NCBI GenBank assembly: GCA_040752855.1
Contig: JBFMHP010000035.1
Span: 1-39,210 of the forward strand
Direction of reading: 5' to 3'
DNA from: JBFMHP01 sp040752855
Lineage (GTDB): Bacteria; Pseudomonadota; Gammaproteobacteria; RBG-16-57-12
Length of the DNA stretch: 39,210 nucleotides
The notes under the pieces are model-generated. The model did no database searches and was not told where the DNA came from. It saw nothing but the letters and a program-made list of their open reading frames with translations. The position numbers were made by a program, and so were the translations under genes. Positions 1 to 8,447 of this stretch are shown in pieces. Position 1 is the stretch's first letter. Each line of letters opens with the position of its first letter.

Positions 1-1216
1 TCTTGCCGCCGAATTCCTCGGTGCGCGCCAGCTCGCCGGGCTTGTTGGCATCGTACAAAATCAGCGGATGCAGATTGCCGTCGCCGGCGTGAAAGACGTT
101 GGCCACCGGCAGGCCGTATTCCCGCGAAAGTTCGCCGATGCGGCGCAACACATGCGGCAAATGACGGCGCGGGATGGTGCCGTCCATGCAGTAGTAATCG
201 GGCGCGAGACGACCGACTGCAGGGAACGCGGCCTTACGTCCGGCCCAGAATTTCAGCCGCTGCGCTTCATCGACTGCCGTGCGAATCTCGATCGCCCCGC
301 AGCGCTCCATGACCTGGCGCACGCGCAAGATATGTTCCGATACCTCTTCATTGGTGCCGTCGACCTCGCACAGGAGCAGGGCCTCGGCCCCGGTGGGATA
401 GCCGACGTGCACATAGGCCTCGGCCGCCTGGATCGCGAGCTTGTCCATCATCTCCAGGCCGGCGGGGATGATGCCGGCGGCGATCACTGCGCCCACTGCG
501 TGGCCAGCCTTCTCGATATCATCGAAGGCGGCCAGTACCACTTGGGCACGCTCCGGTGTCGGCGTGAGTTTGACGGTGACCTCGACCACGATGCCGAGCA
601 TGCCCTCGGAGCCGTTCATCAAGGCCAGCAGGTCGTAGCCCGCGCTGTCGAGGGCGTCGCTGCCGATGGTGATGAGTTCTCCCGTGACGGTGACCACCTT
701 GAGCTTGAGCACGTTGTGCACGGTGAGTCCGTATTTGAGGCAATGCACGCCGCCGGAATTCTCGGCGACATTGCCGCCGATGGTGCAGGCGATCTGCGAA
801 GAGGGGTCGGGTGCGTAATACAGGCCGTGCGCGGCGCAGGCCTGGGAGATCGCCAGATTGCGCACACCGGGTTGTACCACCGCGGTGCGGCGCAGCGGAT
901 CGATATTGAGGATGGACATGAACTTGGCCAGGCTCAGCACGATGCCGTTTTGCACCGGTAGCGCGCCGCCGGAGAGCCCGGTGCCCGCGCCGCGCGCGAC
1001 CACGGGGATGTGGTGCTGATGGCAGAGGTGCATGATGCGCTGCACGTGTTCGACCGTGCTGGGCAACACCACCAACATCGGTAGCTGGCGATAGGCGGAG
1101 AGGCCGTCGCACTCATACGGCGGCAGGTCTTCGCCTTCGTACAGCACAGCGTCTGCGGGTAGGAAGGCGCGCAAGGCGGCGACCAAGTCTACTTTGCTCA
1201 GTGTTGCTGTGTGCAT
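1..1216 (-). CDS. glcD: Glycolate oxidase subunit GlcD, FAD-binding (3' end beyond window)
   Basis: FAD-linked oxidase that, with GlcE and GlcF, oxidises glycolate (or a related 2-hydroxy acid) to glyoxylate at the membrane. The frame is open from an ATG at 1216 to base 1, so the C-terminal end is missing. The N-terminal half is a FAD-binding type-4 (PCMH) domain: VARGAGTGLSGGALP near residue 75, then PDPSSQIACTIGGNVAENSG near residue 140 and the GSEGMLGIVVEVT segment. Near the window edge the FAD-oxidase C-terminal motif HAGDGNLHP is present. It is the last visible gene of a minus-strand series (TPP enzyme, DUF1537 kinase, GlcD) and lies 238 bp below the kinase, across a repeat-rich gap. D-lactate dehydrogenases of the same family are the main alternative; the close match to GlcD motifs makes glycolate the first choice. 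glcE and glcF would be expected just outside the window. Confidence 0.9.
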   Translation of the reverse strand, partial: MHTATLSKVDLVAALRAFLPADAVLYEGEDLPPYECDGLSAYRQLPMLVVLPSTVEHVQRIMHLCHQHHIPVVARGAGTGLSGGALPVQNGIVLSLAKFMSILNIDPLRRTAVVQPGVRNLAISQACAAHGLYYAPDPSSQIACTIGGNVAENSGGVHCLKYGLTVHNVLKLKVVTVTGELITIGSDALDSAGYDLLALMNGSEGMLGIVVEVTVKLTPTPERAQVVLAAFDDIEKAGHAVGAVIAAGIIPAGLEMMDKLAIQAAEAYVHVGYPTGAEALLLCEVDGTNEEVSEHILRVRQVMERCGAIEIRTAVDEAQRLKFWAGRKAAFPAVGRLAPDYYCMDGTIPRRHLPHVLRRIGELSREYGLPVANVFHAGDGNLHPLILYDANKPGELARTEEFGGK

Positions 1217-1260
1217 GTAAGGGTGCTCTATGTGCATGCCTAAGCTCGTGATTGTGTTTG

Positions 1261-1361
1261 CTCCCTCTCCCTCAGGGAGAGGGCTGGGGTGAGGGGATAA
1301 ATAAGCTGTAAGTGTCTGATGATACCCCCTCATCCTGTCCTTCTCCCTGAGGGAGAAGGGA
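1261..1361. repeat. Inverted pair of CCCTCTCCCTCAGGGAGAGGG-type hairpins
   Basis: Two copies of a short intergenic hairpin face each other. One (about 1261-1296) reads CCCTCTCCCTCAGGGAGAGG followed by a GGGGTGAGGGG tail. The other (about 1325-1361) starts with CCCCTCATCCTG and continues with TTCTCCCTGAGGGAGAAGG. A third copy is at 2934-2968. Each copy is a self-complementary hairpin, and the pair can also fold together. They lie between the DUF1537 kinase and glcD and may act as transcript-processing or attenuation structures; that role is inferred. Confidence 0.75.
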
Positions 1362-1386
1362 CGCTCTGTTTAATTGCGCAGATTGC

Positions 1387-1419
1387 TGCCGGGAACGGCT
1401 GCGCCTTATCCCGGCCTAC
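1387..1419. repeat. Single REP-like palindrome
   Basis: This stretch contains CGGCTGCGCCTTATCCCGGC followed by CTAC. It is the reverse complement of one arm of the REP/BIME units seen at 24237, 33278 and 38709. It sits between the DUF1537 kinase stop codon and the start of glcD. Confidence 0.7.
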
Positions 1420-1454
1420 CTTCTGTTTAATCGCGTGGGTTGAAAGATATCGTC

Positions 1455-2774
1455 TTAGTTTCCACTCAGTCGCCGATAAGCCTCCGCCAACGCGTTGGCA
1501 TCCCCCACATTACCGGGGAAGATCACCACGGGCAAATCCGGATAACGCGGATGATCGTTCGGGCAGCGCACCACCGAACAGCCGGCCAGGATCTGACCCA
1601 GCACGCGCGAGGTGCGCAGCGCCAAGCCGTTGCTCAGCACATCGTTGGAGGTGATGCCGCCCTTGCTGATTAAAAATCCGATCGACTCGGGCAGGTTGCG
1701 CACCACATCCATCAAAAACGCCGATACGCGCTCACCGAAGGCCAGGCGTGTGGCCTGGTCGGGGAAGGTCTTTTCGACGCGACTGGTGTAGATGATCGGC
1801 GTGAGTCCGTCGCGATGGGCCTGGGCGCATTGGCGCAGTATCTGTTGCAGCAGCGACGCGCGCGCGCTGTCGATTTGTTCGACGTCGATCTCGAGCGGGA
1901 GGATGCCGGTCATCTTCAAAAGCGCTTGCAGCTGTTGCGTGGTCTTGGCGACGTGCGAGCCGACGATGATCGCGCCGGGCCGCCCGCCGCGCACGTATTG
2001 ACGCATGTTCGCGGCCGCGATCGGTTGCGGTGGCAGTTGCGCGAGTGCAGTCAACAGACTCGCGGCGCTGCGGAACAAAAAGCGTTTGCCTTGTTGCGCG
2101 GCAGCGCGCAATTGTGCGGCGAAGTGATTCAAGTCCTGCTGCGTTTCGCTGTCGACGACGGCGCAGGTGTTGTGCTTGAGCGCGAGCAGTCGCGGCAGGC
2201 AATCGCCGCGCACATCACTGAGCACGAAGCGCTCCACCTTTTCGGCAGGGATGCGTCCGCCCGTTTTTTCGGCGACGTACTCCGGCAGATAGCTGTGGCG
2301 ATAACCGAACACCGAGTCGCGGGCGAATTCGGTTTCGTGCACCGGCACCGGCTTGCCGTCGACCATCAGATAATGGACGCTGTCGCGGGTGATGCGTCCG
2401 CCTTCGAAAAAGGCTGGCACCAGAAAGTGGGCGTCGAACGGTCCCAGCTCGGCGGCGATCACATCGGTTTCCACCGGATAGTGGCCGCGCAGGGTGGAAT
2501 CGGAGCGGCTGACCAGGATGGGGTTGATCGCCACGCCCTGGTTTTTCAGTTCGTCCAGCGCGATGCGCAGGTTGTGGCAGACCTCGCGGGTGATTTCGGC
2601 GGCGCGTTGCGCGTCCATGCCGCGGGTGTTGGTGAGTACGAAGAACAGCGGCGACCGGTCGAGGATCGCCTCGCGCAGCGTAGGTACATCCCAGCGTGTG
2701 AGCAGCAGGCAGCTGTGCACCGTCTGCGAGCCGGTCGGGTCGTCATCGAGCACGATGATTTTGGTGTCGGTCAT
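1455..2774 (-). CDS. Four-carbon acid sugar kinase family protein (DUF1537)
   Basis: A 439-residue protein with both halves of the DUF1537/four-carbon acid sugar kinase family. The N-terminal domain has the acidic substrate loop DDDPTGSQ at residues 10-17 and SRSDSTLRGH near residue 110. The C-terminal nucleotide-binding domain has SKGGITSNDV near residue 370 and FPGNVGDANAL near the end. Known members phosphorylate C4 acids such as threonate, erythronate or 3-oxo-tetronate with ATP; the substrate here cannot be read from sequence. The length is normal for the family. It lies between the TPP enzyme and glcD on the same strand, so the product may feed or follow those enzymes. The usual partners of DUF1537 kinases (an NAD-dependent dehydrogenase and an aldolase) are not visible here, which makes the context unusual. 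Confidence 0.88.
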   Translation of the reverse strand: MTDTKIIVLDDDPTGSQTVHSCLLLTRWDVPTLREAILDRSPLFFVLTNTRGMDAQRAAEITREVCHNLRIALDELKNQGVAINPILVSRSDSTLRGHYPVETDVIAAELGPFDAHFLVPAFFEGGRITRDSVHYLMVDGKPVPVHETEFARDSVFGYRHSYLPEYVAEKTGGRIPAEKVERFVLSDVRGDCLPRLLALKHNTCAVVDSETQQDLNHFAAQLRAAAQQGKRFLFRSAASLLTALAQLPPQPIAAANMRQYVRGGRPGAIIVGSHVAKTTQQLQALLKMTGILPLEIDVEQIDSARASLLQQILRQCAQAHRDGLTPIIYTSRVEKTFPDQATRLAFGERVSAFLMDVVRNLPESIGFLISKGGITSNDVLSNGLALRTSRVLGQILAGCSVVRCPNDHPRYPDLPVVIFPGNVGDANALAEAYRRLSGN

Positions 2775-2795
2775 GGTATATCCAAATGTATTTCA

Positions 2796-2927
2796 ATGTA
2801 GGGTGGGTTAGGCGCGTTTTTTGCGCCGTAACCCACCGACTCGTTGCGAAGCAACTCGATCGTTTTTCAAGGTGTGCCTTGCGGCACGGTTGGTGGGTTA
2901 CGCCCTTCGGGCTAACCCACCCTACAT
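2796..2927. mobile_element. 132-bp palindromic MITE-like element, copy 1
   Basis: Bounded by ATGTAGGGTGGGTTA and TAACCCACCCTACAT as terminal inverted repeats. Inside are secondary hairpins, including GTTGCGAAGCAAC and GTGCCTTGCGGCAC. Copies at 15744-15875 (inverted, same 132-bp length) and 32801-32925 share the same internal order. There is no coding capacity, so if mobile it would need a transposase supplied in trans. It separates the TPP enzyme from the DUF1537 kinase gene and could act as a processing site or weak terminator within the operon. Confidence 0.8.
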
Positions 2928-2933
2928 TTGTAT

Positions 2934-2968
2934 TCCCTCACCCTAACCCTCTCCCTGAGGGAGAGGGA
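2934..2968. repeat. CCCTCTCCCTGAGGGAGAGGG hairpin, third copy
   Basis: The sequence CCCTCACCCTAACC followed by CTCTCCCTGAGGGAGAGG matches the pair at 1261-1361. It follows the stop codon of the TPP enzyme by about 10 bases, in a terminator-like position, but has no T-run. Confidence 0.65.
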
Positions 2969-2978
2969 ACTCAGTGTT

Positions 2979-5183
2979 TTATTTCGCCAACTGTGTTGCG
3001 CGCGCGGCCATGTTCGCGGCGGTGATGCCGTTGAAGTCCATGATCTCGGCCGGGCTGGCGGTGGTTTCGCCGCGCTTCCAGGCGAATACGTCACGCTTGG
3101 CGGCGCGGGTGCGCAGCAGCACTGGTTCCAGCGGCGCGCTCGGGCCGCCGCTTACCGCGAGCAGCACATCGCCATCGAACAGCGCGTTGAAGTGGTCGTC
3201 GTCCATGAAGACATTGTCCGGCTCGGCGACGGTGTCCCACGCGACATCGGTCGGGCGATACAGGCGGCGCGGATTGACCACGGCGACGATGCGCACGCGA
3301 TAGCCTTCCGCTTCCAGTTTGTCCTTGGCCTCGAATACCGGCAGGAACACCATGTCGCCGGTGACGGCGAAGACCACTGTGCCTTTGTTGCCGGACTTGC
3401 TTTCATAGATTGTCGCGGCACCTTTTTCCACGGCCTTGCGTGATTCCTCCAGGCTCAGATACACCGGCAGCGGGCTCTTGGAGGCGACGATGGTCATGCA
3501 CTTGTTGTAGCTGTTGGTCGCATAGTCGTATGCGGCCTGGATGCAGTTCGCATCGCAGGGAAAGAGTACATAGCCGTTACCGTTGCGCATCATCGCGGCG
3601 AAGTAGTTTTCGATCTCGGGGCGCTGATGTGTCCAGCCGTTGCGGCCTTGCTCCAGGGCGCCGGCGGTGAACATCGAAACGATCGAGGGCGTCTTGCGGC
3701 GCAGCTCGGCCATGGCCTGTGAAACAGTTTGGATGATCGGCCAACCGTTGATCGCGAAGCTTTCATACGAGAGCCAAAGCGCGCGCGAGCCGAACAGCGC
3801 GAGGCCCCCGGCCAGACCGGCGCAGGCGTCTTCGTTGAGCGGTTCGTAGACTTGTCCGGTCGGCTCCTGATTGTAGAGCGGATCGACGGTCGGGTGACGG
3901 ATCTTCAACGCGTCGTTGACGTTCTTCATGCCCGAGGCCTCGTTGCCATCGGCGTTGGTCACGATGAAACGTTTGTCGGCCTTGCCGACTGCCGCGACCA
4001 GCGCGCCCATCGCGGTGGAGGGGACGGCCTTTTCGGTCTTCGCGTAATCGTGGAACGGCAGCTTGCCAAGCGGCGCGAGCGCGAGCACCGATTCGGTGAC
4101 GACCGTTTTGGCGGCCGGGCCGCCGCCGGCGCGCACGAAGTTTTCGCGCACGATGGCCCAGGCATCCGGATGCAGGGCGCGGCGTTGCAGGCCTTCGATC
4201 ATGTGCGGCTTGTCCAGTGTGTCGGCCGGGTAGAGGTTGTGCGACTTGGAGCCGACGGTATGCACGCCTGAGCCCTTCATCTGCTTGATGATGAACACGG
4301 TGAGCGTGCCGCTCATTGCCGAGCGTGCGGCCTCATCCATGCCGGCGAGCACGGCTTGCGTGAACTTCAGGCGATTGTCGAGCGAGAAGTAGCTGCTGTC
4401 GGCGTAGGGGCTGTCTTGTCCGGAGTCATCGAAGTCCTTGGCATCGACCAGCACGATCTTCTTGAAACCGTGGCCTCTCCAGTAATCGCTCATCTCTTCA
4501 TTGCCCATGCGCGAGACCATGGAGTGATGCTCCTGGCTGTAGCCGTTCCACACCAACACCGGCAGGAAGTTGGTGCTAGTAGGATAAGCGGTGTTGAAGT
4601 GCATCATCGCGGACAGGATGTAGGGTTCGCCCATGCCGCCGTCGCCCAGCGTGAAGGGGAAGAGCTTGTCCGGATGCAGCAGCGCACCGGCCATGGCGAA
4701 GTGCTGGCCTTGGCCGAGCGGGCCGGCCGGGGCGAGCAGGCCGGGGATGGCGCCGGAAAGGTGGCCGAGCAGACCGTGGCGCTCGCGGAAGCGCTTGTGC
4801 ATGTCTTCCATGGTCTTGATGCCCATTTCTTCCAAAGAGGTGTCGAGGAACATCGCGCTGTAGAAACCGGGGGCGTGATGGCCGACCTCGGTGACGATAT
4901 TGGTGTGGCCGAGCATGACCAGGCTGGCGTAGGCCTCGGCGCTGCTGGCGAAACCGCCCGGGTGGCCGGAGCCCTTGGAGCCGCACATCTGCAGGGTGAC
5001 GTAACGCAGGGCATCGGCCATCAGTAGGGTTTGATAGGCGGCCTCGGAGGCGGTCGGGTCGCTGACGGCGGATTGGCCGGCGCGGATCGCGGGTTGTTTG
5101 GCCAGGGTGTCGAACTTCGGCCAGCGTTCGCCAAAGTACTGTATGCCTTTGCAAAAATCGGGGGTGCGTTGGGTCGTGGTCAT
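2979..5183 (-). CDS. TPP-dependent phosphoketolase/transketolase-like enzyme
   Basis: A 734-residue thiamine-diphosphate enzyme. The pyrophosphate-binding domain shows GSGHPGG at residues 71-77, APAGPLGQG near 155 and the TPP motif GDGGMGE (180-186) followed by PVLVWNGYS with Asn 213. That arrangement resembles phosphoketolase (GDGEAETG then PILHLNGY) more than transketolase. A pyrimidine-binding half follows, with NEDACAGLAGG and SYESFAINGW, then a C-terminal domain. The ATG at 5183 is preferred over an upstream TTG (5219) because AGAGGAG lies 9-15 bases before it. It is divergent from an IclR regulator and upstream of a DUF1537 kinase and glcD. Canonical phosphoketolases are about 790 residues with different motifs, so this is a diverged subfamily. 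I recall such proteins being labelled phosphoketolase or xylulose-5-phosphate 3-epimerase, but cannot verify that; the reaction is unassigned. Confidence 0.8.
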   Translation of the reverse strand: MTTTQRTPDFCKGIQYFGERWPKFDTLAKQPAIRAGQSAVSDPTASEAAYQTLLMADALRYVTLQMCGSKGSGHPGGFASSAEAYASLVMLGHTNIVTEVGHHAPGFYSAMFLDTSLEEMGIKTMEDMHKRFRERHGLLGHLSGAIPGLLAPAGPLGQGQHFAMAGALLHPDKLFPFTLGDGGMGEPYILSAMMHFNTAYPTSTNFLPVLVWNGYSQEHHSMVSRMGNEEMSDYWRGHGFKKIVLVDAKDFDDSGQDSPYADSSYFSLDNRLKFTQAVLAGMDEAARSAMSGTLTVFIIKQMKGSGVHTVGSKSHNLYPADTLDKPHMIEGLQRRALHPDAWAIVRENFVRAGGGPAAKTVVTESVLALAPLGKLPFHDYAKTEKAVPSTAMGALVAAVGKADKRFIVTNADGNEASGMKNVNDALKIRHPTVDPLYNQEPTGQVYEPLNEDACAGLAGGLALFGSRALWLSYESFAINGWPIIQTVSQAMAELRRKTPSIVSMFTAGALEQGRNGWTHQRPEIENYFAAMMRNGNGYVLFPCDANCIQAAYDYATNSYNKCMTIVASKSPLPVYLSLEESRKAVEKGAATIYESKSGNKGTVVFAVTGDMVFLPVFEAKDKLEAEGYRVRIVAVVNPRRLYRPTDVAWDTVAEPDNVFMDDDHFNALFDGDVLLAVSGGPSAPLEPVLLRTRAAKRDVFAWKRGETTASPAEIMDFNGITAANMAARATQLAK

Positions 5184-5259
5184 GGGGGCGGCTCCTCTAA
5201 GCGGCGACAGCGGTAGCAATAAAACATTGAACTTGAGCTAAGGTTAGCGAATGGGTTAT

Positions 5260-5297
5260 TATTTCGCAATGCACAATCGTTTTCACAATGCGAAATA
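5260..5297. promoter_or_regulatory. Candidate IclR-type operator in the divergent promoter
   Basis: Perfect 9-base inverted repeats TATTTCGCA (5260-5268) and TGCGAAATA (5289-5297) are separated by 20 bases that contain CACAAT twice. The dyad sits 14 bases before the iclR start and about 80 bases from the TPP-enzyme start. IclR proteins commonly bind such AT-ended dyads in divergent promoters. Control of both transcripts is inferred from position. Confidence 0.55.
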
Positions 5298-5310
5298 TCG
5301 CTAAGGTCTT

Positions 5311-6069
5311 ATGAAAGAAAGAAGCAATTCGATCCAAGTTTTAGAGCGCATGGCGAGCCTGCTCGATGCCATCGTCCTGCACGGCAATGACGCGAGCCTG
5401 AAGGTGCTCTCCGCCGAGACCGGCCTGCACACGTCCACGGCGTATCGCATCCTCGCCTCCCTGGGCGACATCGGCTTCGTCGAACGCACGGCGGGCGGTA
5501 ACTATCAATTGGGCGTGAAGCTGCTACAGCTGGGCGGGCGCGTGGCCGCGCAGGTCGATATCCGCCGCGAGGCGCTGCCGATCATGGAGGCGTTGCGTGA
5601 TCAAGTCGGCGAGACGGTCAACCTTACCGTGCGCGAAGGTGATGAGCTGGTATATATCGAGCGCTCCATTGCCAAGCGCATCATGCGCGTGGAGCAGATC
5701 GTCGGCAGCCGCGCGCCGCTGCACGTGACCGCTGTGGGCAAGCTCATGCTCGCCGAACTTGGTGAGGCCGCCTGCCGCCGTTATGCGCAACGCACCGGCC
5801 TGCCGGGGTATACCGACAACACCATCACCGATGTCGAGGATTTGATCCGGATTTCACGCGAAGCATTGGAACAAGGATACGCCTTCGATAACCAGGAGGC
5901 GGATGGCGGGGTCGGCTGTATCGGTGTGTTGATCCGCGACGCCAGCGGGGCGGTCATGGCCGGCTTGTCGATTTCCGCGCCGATCGAGCGGCGGCGGGAT
6001 GAATGGATACCGCTGCTGGTGGAGGCGGGGCAACGGCTCTCGGCGCGGTGCGGGTTTGAGGGCGTGTGA
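5311..6069 (+). CDS. IclR family transcriptional regulator
   Basis: A 252-residue regulator with a normal IclR layout. A winged helix-turn-helix occupies residues 6-66 (LKVLSAETGLHTSTAYRILA, then GFVERTAGGNYQLG). An effector-binding domain follows from about residue 80, with SRAPLHVTAVGKLMLAEL and the C-terminal DNQEADGGVGCIGVLI typical of the family. Effectors of IclR proteins are usually small organic acids, consistent with the adjacent glycolate-oxidase/acid-kinase genes. It is transcribed away from the TPP-enzyme gene across a 127-bp gap that holds a strong inverted repeat just before its start, so it probably represses itself and the divergent genes. Its last 60 bases have a degenerate match in the intergenic region at 13748-13822. 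Confidence 0.93.
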   Translation: MKERSNSIQVLERMASLLDAIVLHGNDASLKVLSAETGLHTSTAYRILASLGDIGFVERTAGGNYQLGVKLLQLGGRVAAQVDIRREALPIMEALRDQVGETVNLTVREGDELVYIERSIAKRIMRVEQIVGSRAPLHVTAVGKLMLAELGEAACRRYAQRTGLPGYTDNTITDVEDLIRISREALEQGYAFDNQEADGGVGCIGVLIRDASGAVMAGLSISAPIERRRDEWIPLLVEAGQRLSARCGFEGV

Positions 6070-6205
6070 CGGGCGGCCGTTGGCTCATTGGCGGGTGGCA
6101 CTTATCCAATCTTAATCTTGTAATGATCACATCCTCATGTTGACCCGTTAATATAAGCGCGATGTTTCGGATTAGACTCATTGTGGTCATGCGATCCTGC
6201 TGGGG

Positions 6206-7738
6206 TTGATTCTCCTGCTGGCGTCCGCCCTGTATTTGGGTACCCATCGGGCGGCGTATCACCACAAGCGCAGCTATCTGGCGGAGGATGTCACCGAATC
6301 CTACCTGCAGGTTTCCCATCACGCCTATCGGCACTACAAGGAACTGGTGGACATCGTGGTGCTCGAAGGTGATGTCAGTGCCGAACAGGCCGGGATGTCC
6401 TATCGGGCGCTGCGTCAAGCGCTCGATCGGCTCCGCGCGGCGATCCACGCCGAGGTCGCATTCGTCAAGGAGGGCGAATATACCGAAGAACGCAAGGAGC
6501 TTGATCAGGTCGTTTTCATCGAACAACAGATCAATCAAGGGATCTCGGCCTTCGAGCGTGTCATCACGCTTCAGCGCCGCGGCTCTGAAAAGAACGCCCA
6601 ACAGGCGCTGCGCGAGGTTCTGGAGCGGACGATTGACCGGGAACTCGGCCCCTTGCTCGATGCCGCGATCGCCGAAGAGCGGGTGGAGATGGCGGAGTCT
6701 CGCCAGAGAGCGCTGCACTTGCAAAATAATTTGGAGCGGGTGGCCGCAGTGACCGCCCTCGTGGGTTGCCTGCTCGCGGTGACGCTGGCGGTTTGGTTGT
6801 GGCGCAGCCTCAGCAGCCCGCTGTACCAGTTGGTCACCGGTGTGCGTCAAGTGGCCAAAGGCGATCTCACTCACCGCATCGTGCTGCCAGGGCGCAACGA
6901 GTTCACCTATGTGGCGAAAAACTTCAATGATATGACCAGCGAGCTGGCCGAGCAGCGCAAGGCGCTGTTGCACGCGCAGGCGGAGCTGGAGGAGAAGGTC
7001 GATACACGTACCCGCGAATTACAGTTGGCCAATGCGAAACTCCAGCAGATCGATGTTGCGCGCAAGCGCTTCTTCGCCGATATCAGCCACGAGCTGCGCA
7101 CGCCGCTGACCGCGATTCGCGGCGAGGCCGAGGTGGCGACGCGCGGCAAGAATAAGACCACTGCAGAATATCGCGAGGCCCTGACGAGGATAGTCGAGAT
7201 GGCAGGCCAGATGGGGAAGCTGGTGGAGGACTTGTTGTTCATGGCTCGGTCCGATGTCACGGGCATGCGCTTTGAATTGAAATCGCTGGCACTCAACCAG
7301 ATCATCAGCGAACTCTGTGACGAGGCTCAGGCGCTGGTTTGGCAACACGATTTGCAATTGCACCTGGCACTGCCCCCGCAGAACGTCCAGATCCACGGTG
7401 ATCGGCAGCGGCTGCGACAAGCATTGCTGATCTTGATCGACAATGCTTGTCGTTACTCCAAGCCCGGCGGTTCGATCGCCATCGAGCTGCGCTCTGGGCA
7501 GGGCGAAGCCATAGTGACCGTCAGCGACGAGGGTATCGGCATCGCGCCGGATGAGTTGGCCTCGATATTCGAGCGCTTCTATCGCGGGGAGGAGGCTCGA
7601 AACTGGGCGCCTGCCGGCTCGGGGTTGGGTCTGCCCCTGGCCAAGTCGATAGTCGAGGCCCATCAAGGCAGGATCGAGGCCGCCAGCACCCTGGGCCAGG
7701 GCACTCGGGTGAGCATCACTCTGCCGATGATTCAGTGA
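6206..7738 (+). CDS. Membrane sensor histidine kinase (N-terminus probably frameshifted)
   Basis: Sensor kinase of a two-component system with the response regulator that starts 11 bases later. Order: a first membrane segment cut short by the reading frame, an extracytoplasmic helical domain of about 150 residues, a second membrane segment near 175-196, HAMP, a short coiled coil, HisKA with phospho-acceptor His 295 in ISHELRTPLTAIRGE, and an ATPase domain with N box DNACRYSKPGG, G1 DEGIGIAPDE, F box FERFYRGE and G2 GSGLGLPLAKSI. No good ATG exists in this frame; 6206 is a TTG. An ATG at 6162 in another frame gives MFRIRLIVV, and one extra base near 6188 would join it to HAILLGLILLLASALYLG, a natural start plus membrane helix. 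A one-base loss (gtccat to gtcat) is therefore likely, either real or a sequencing error. Confidence 0.88.
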   Translation: MILLLASALYLGTHRAAYHHKRSYLAEDVTESYLQVSHHAYRHYKELVDIVVLEGDVSAEQAGMSYRALRQALDRLRAAIHAEVAFVKEGEYTEERKELDQVVFIEQQINQGISAFERVITLQRRGSEKNAQQALREVLERTIDRELGPLLDAAIAEERVEMAESRQRALHLQNNLERVAAVTALVGCLLAVTLAVWLWRSLSSPLYQLVTGVRQVAKGDLTHRIVLPGRNEFTYVAKNFNDMTSELAEQRKALLHAQAELEEKVDTRTRELQLANAKLQQIDVARKRFFADISHELRTPLTAIRGEAEVATRGKNKTTAEYREALTRIVEMAGQMGKLVEDLLFMARSDVTGMRFELKSLALNQIISELCDEAQALVWQHDLQLHLALPPQNVQIHGDRQRLRQALLILIDNACRYSKPGGSIAIELRSGQGEAIVTVSDEGIGIAPDELASIFERFYRGEEARNWAPAGSGLGLPLAKSIVEAHQGRIEAASTLGQGTRVSITLPMIQ

Positions 7739-7748
7739 TGGAGAGGGT

Positions 7749-8447
7749 ATGAAGATATTGATAGTCGAGGACGACGAGCGCATATCAAATTTCGTCAAGC
7801 GGGGATTGGAGGCGGAAGGCTATCGAACCGAGGTCGCAGGTACCGGCAGGCTGGCGCTGCAACTGGCGGTTCGCGGCGAGTTTGATTTGCTGCTGCTCGA
7901 TCTGATGCTGCCAGATGTGAGCGGCCAAGAGGTCTGCCGCCAATTGCGTCAGCAGGGAACGACCACGCCGATCCTGATGCTCACCGCGATGGATGCCCTG
8001 GAAGATAAGGTGGCAGGGCTGCGCATCGGTTCCGATGACTATCTTACCAAGCCGTTTGCTTTCGATGAGCTGATCGCCCGCGTGCAGGCCTTGTTGCGGC
8101 GCAGCCGAGGCCGGGGGTACAAAGAGCGAGCATCTGAATTGACCGTCGGTGATCTGACTCTCAACCGGGATACCCGCGAGGTCCGTCGCAGCGGGAAGCT
8201 CATCGAATTGACGCCCAAGGAGTATGTGCTGTTGGAATGTTTTATGGAAGCCCCTGGCCGGGTGCTCAGTCGTAGCCAGATCCTCGATCATGTGTGGGGG
8301 TACAACGCCGATCCATTGACCAATGTGGTGGAAGTGTACATCCGCAGTCTGAGAAAAAAAGTCGATGCCGGGTTACCCGATTCGCTGATCAAAACCGTGC
8401 GCGGGTTCGGCTACAAGCTCGAAGCAGTCAAACCTGCGACGCAGTAG
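7749..8447 (+). CDS. OmpR/PhoB-family response regulator
   Basis: A 232-residue response regulator. The receiver domain (1-115) has the acidic pair Asp 8/Asp 9, phospho-acceptor Asp 51 in LLLLDLMLPD, Thr 79 and Lys 101 in DDYLTKPF. The C-terminal winged-helix DNA-binding domain (about 130-228) has ELTPKEYVLLECFM and the recognition region VVEVYIRSLRKKVD. It follows the histidine kinase by 10 bases with GAGAGGG before the ATG, so the two form an operon. It is convergent with the porin/hydrolase/ABC unit. The target genes are unknown; heavy-metal, antimicrobial or envelope-stress systems use the same architecture. Confidence 0.94.
   Translation: MKILIVEDDERISNFVKRGLEAEGYRTEVAGTGRLALQLAVRGEFDLLLLDLMLPDVSGQEVCRQLRQQGTTTPILMLTAMDALEDKVAGLRIGSDDYLTKPFAFDELIARVQALLRRSRGRGYKERASELTVGDLTLNRDTREVRRSGKLIELTPKEYVLLECFMEAPGRVLSRSQILDHVWGYNADPLTNVVEVYIRSLRKKVDAGLPDSLIKTVRGFGYKLEAVKPATQ

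Noticed and set aside
68..961. Large plus-strand frame over glcD
   Set aside because: It is the antisense shadow of the GlcD gene in GC-rich DNA; the minus strand carries clear FAD-oxidase motifs.
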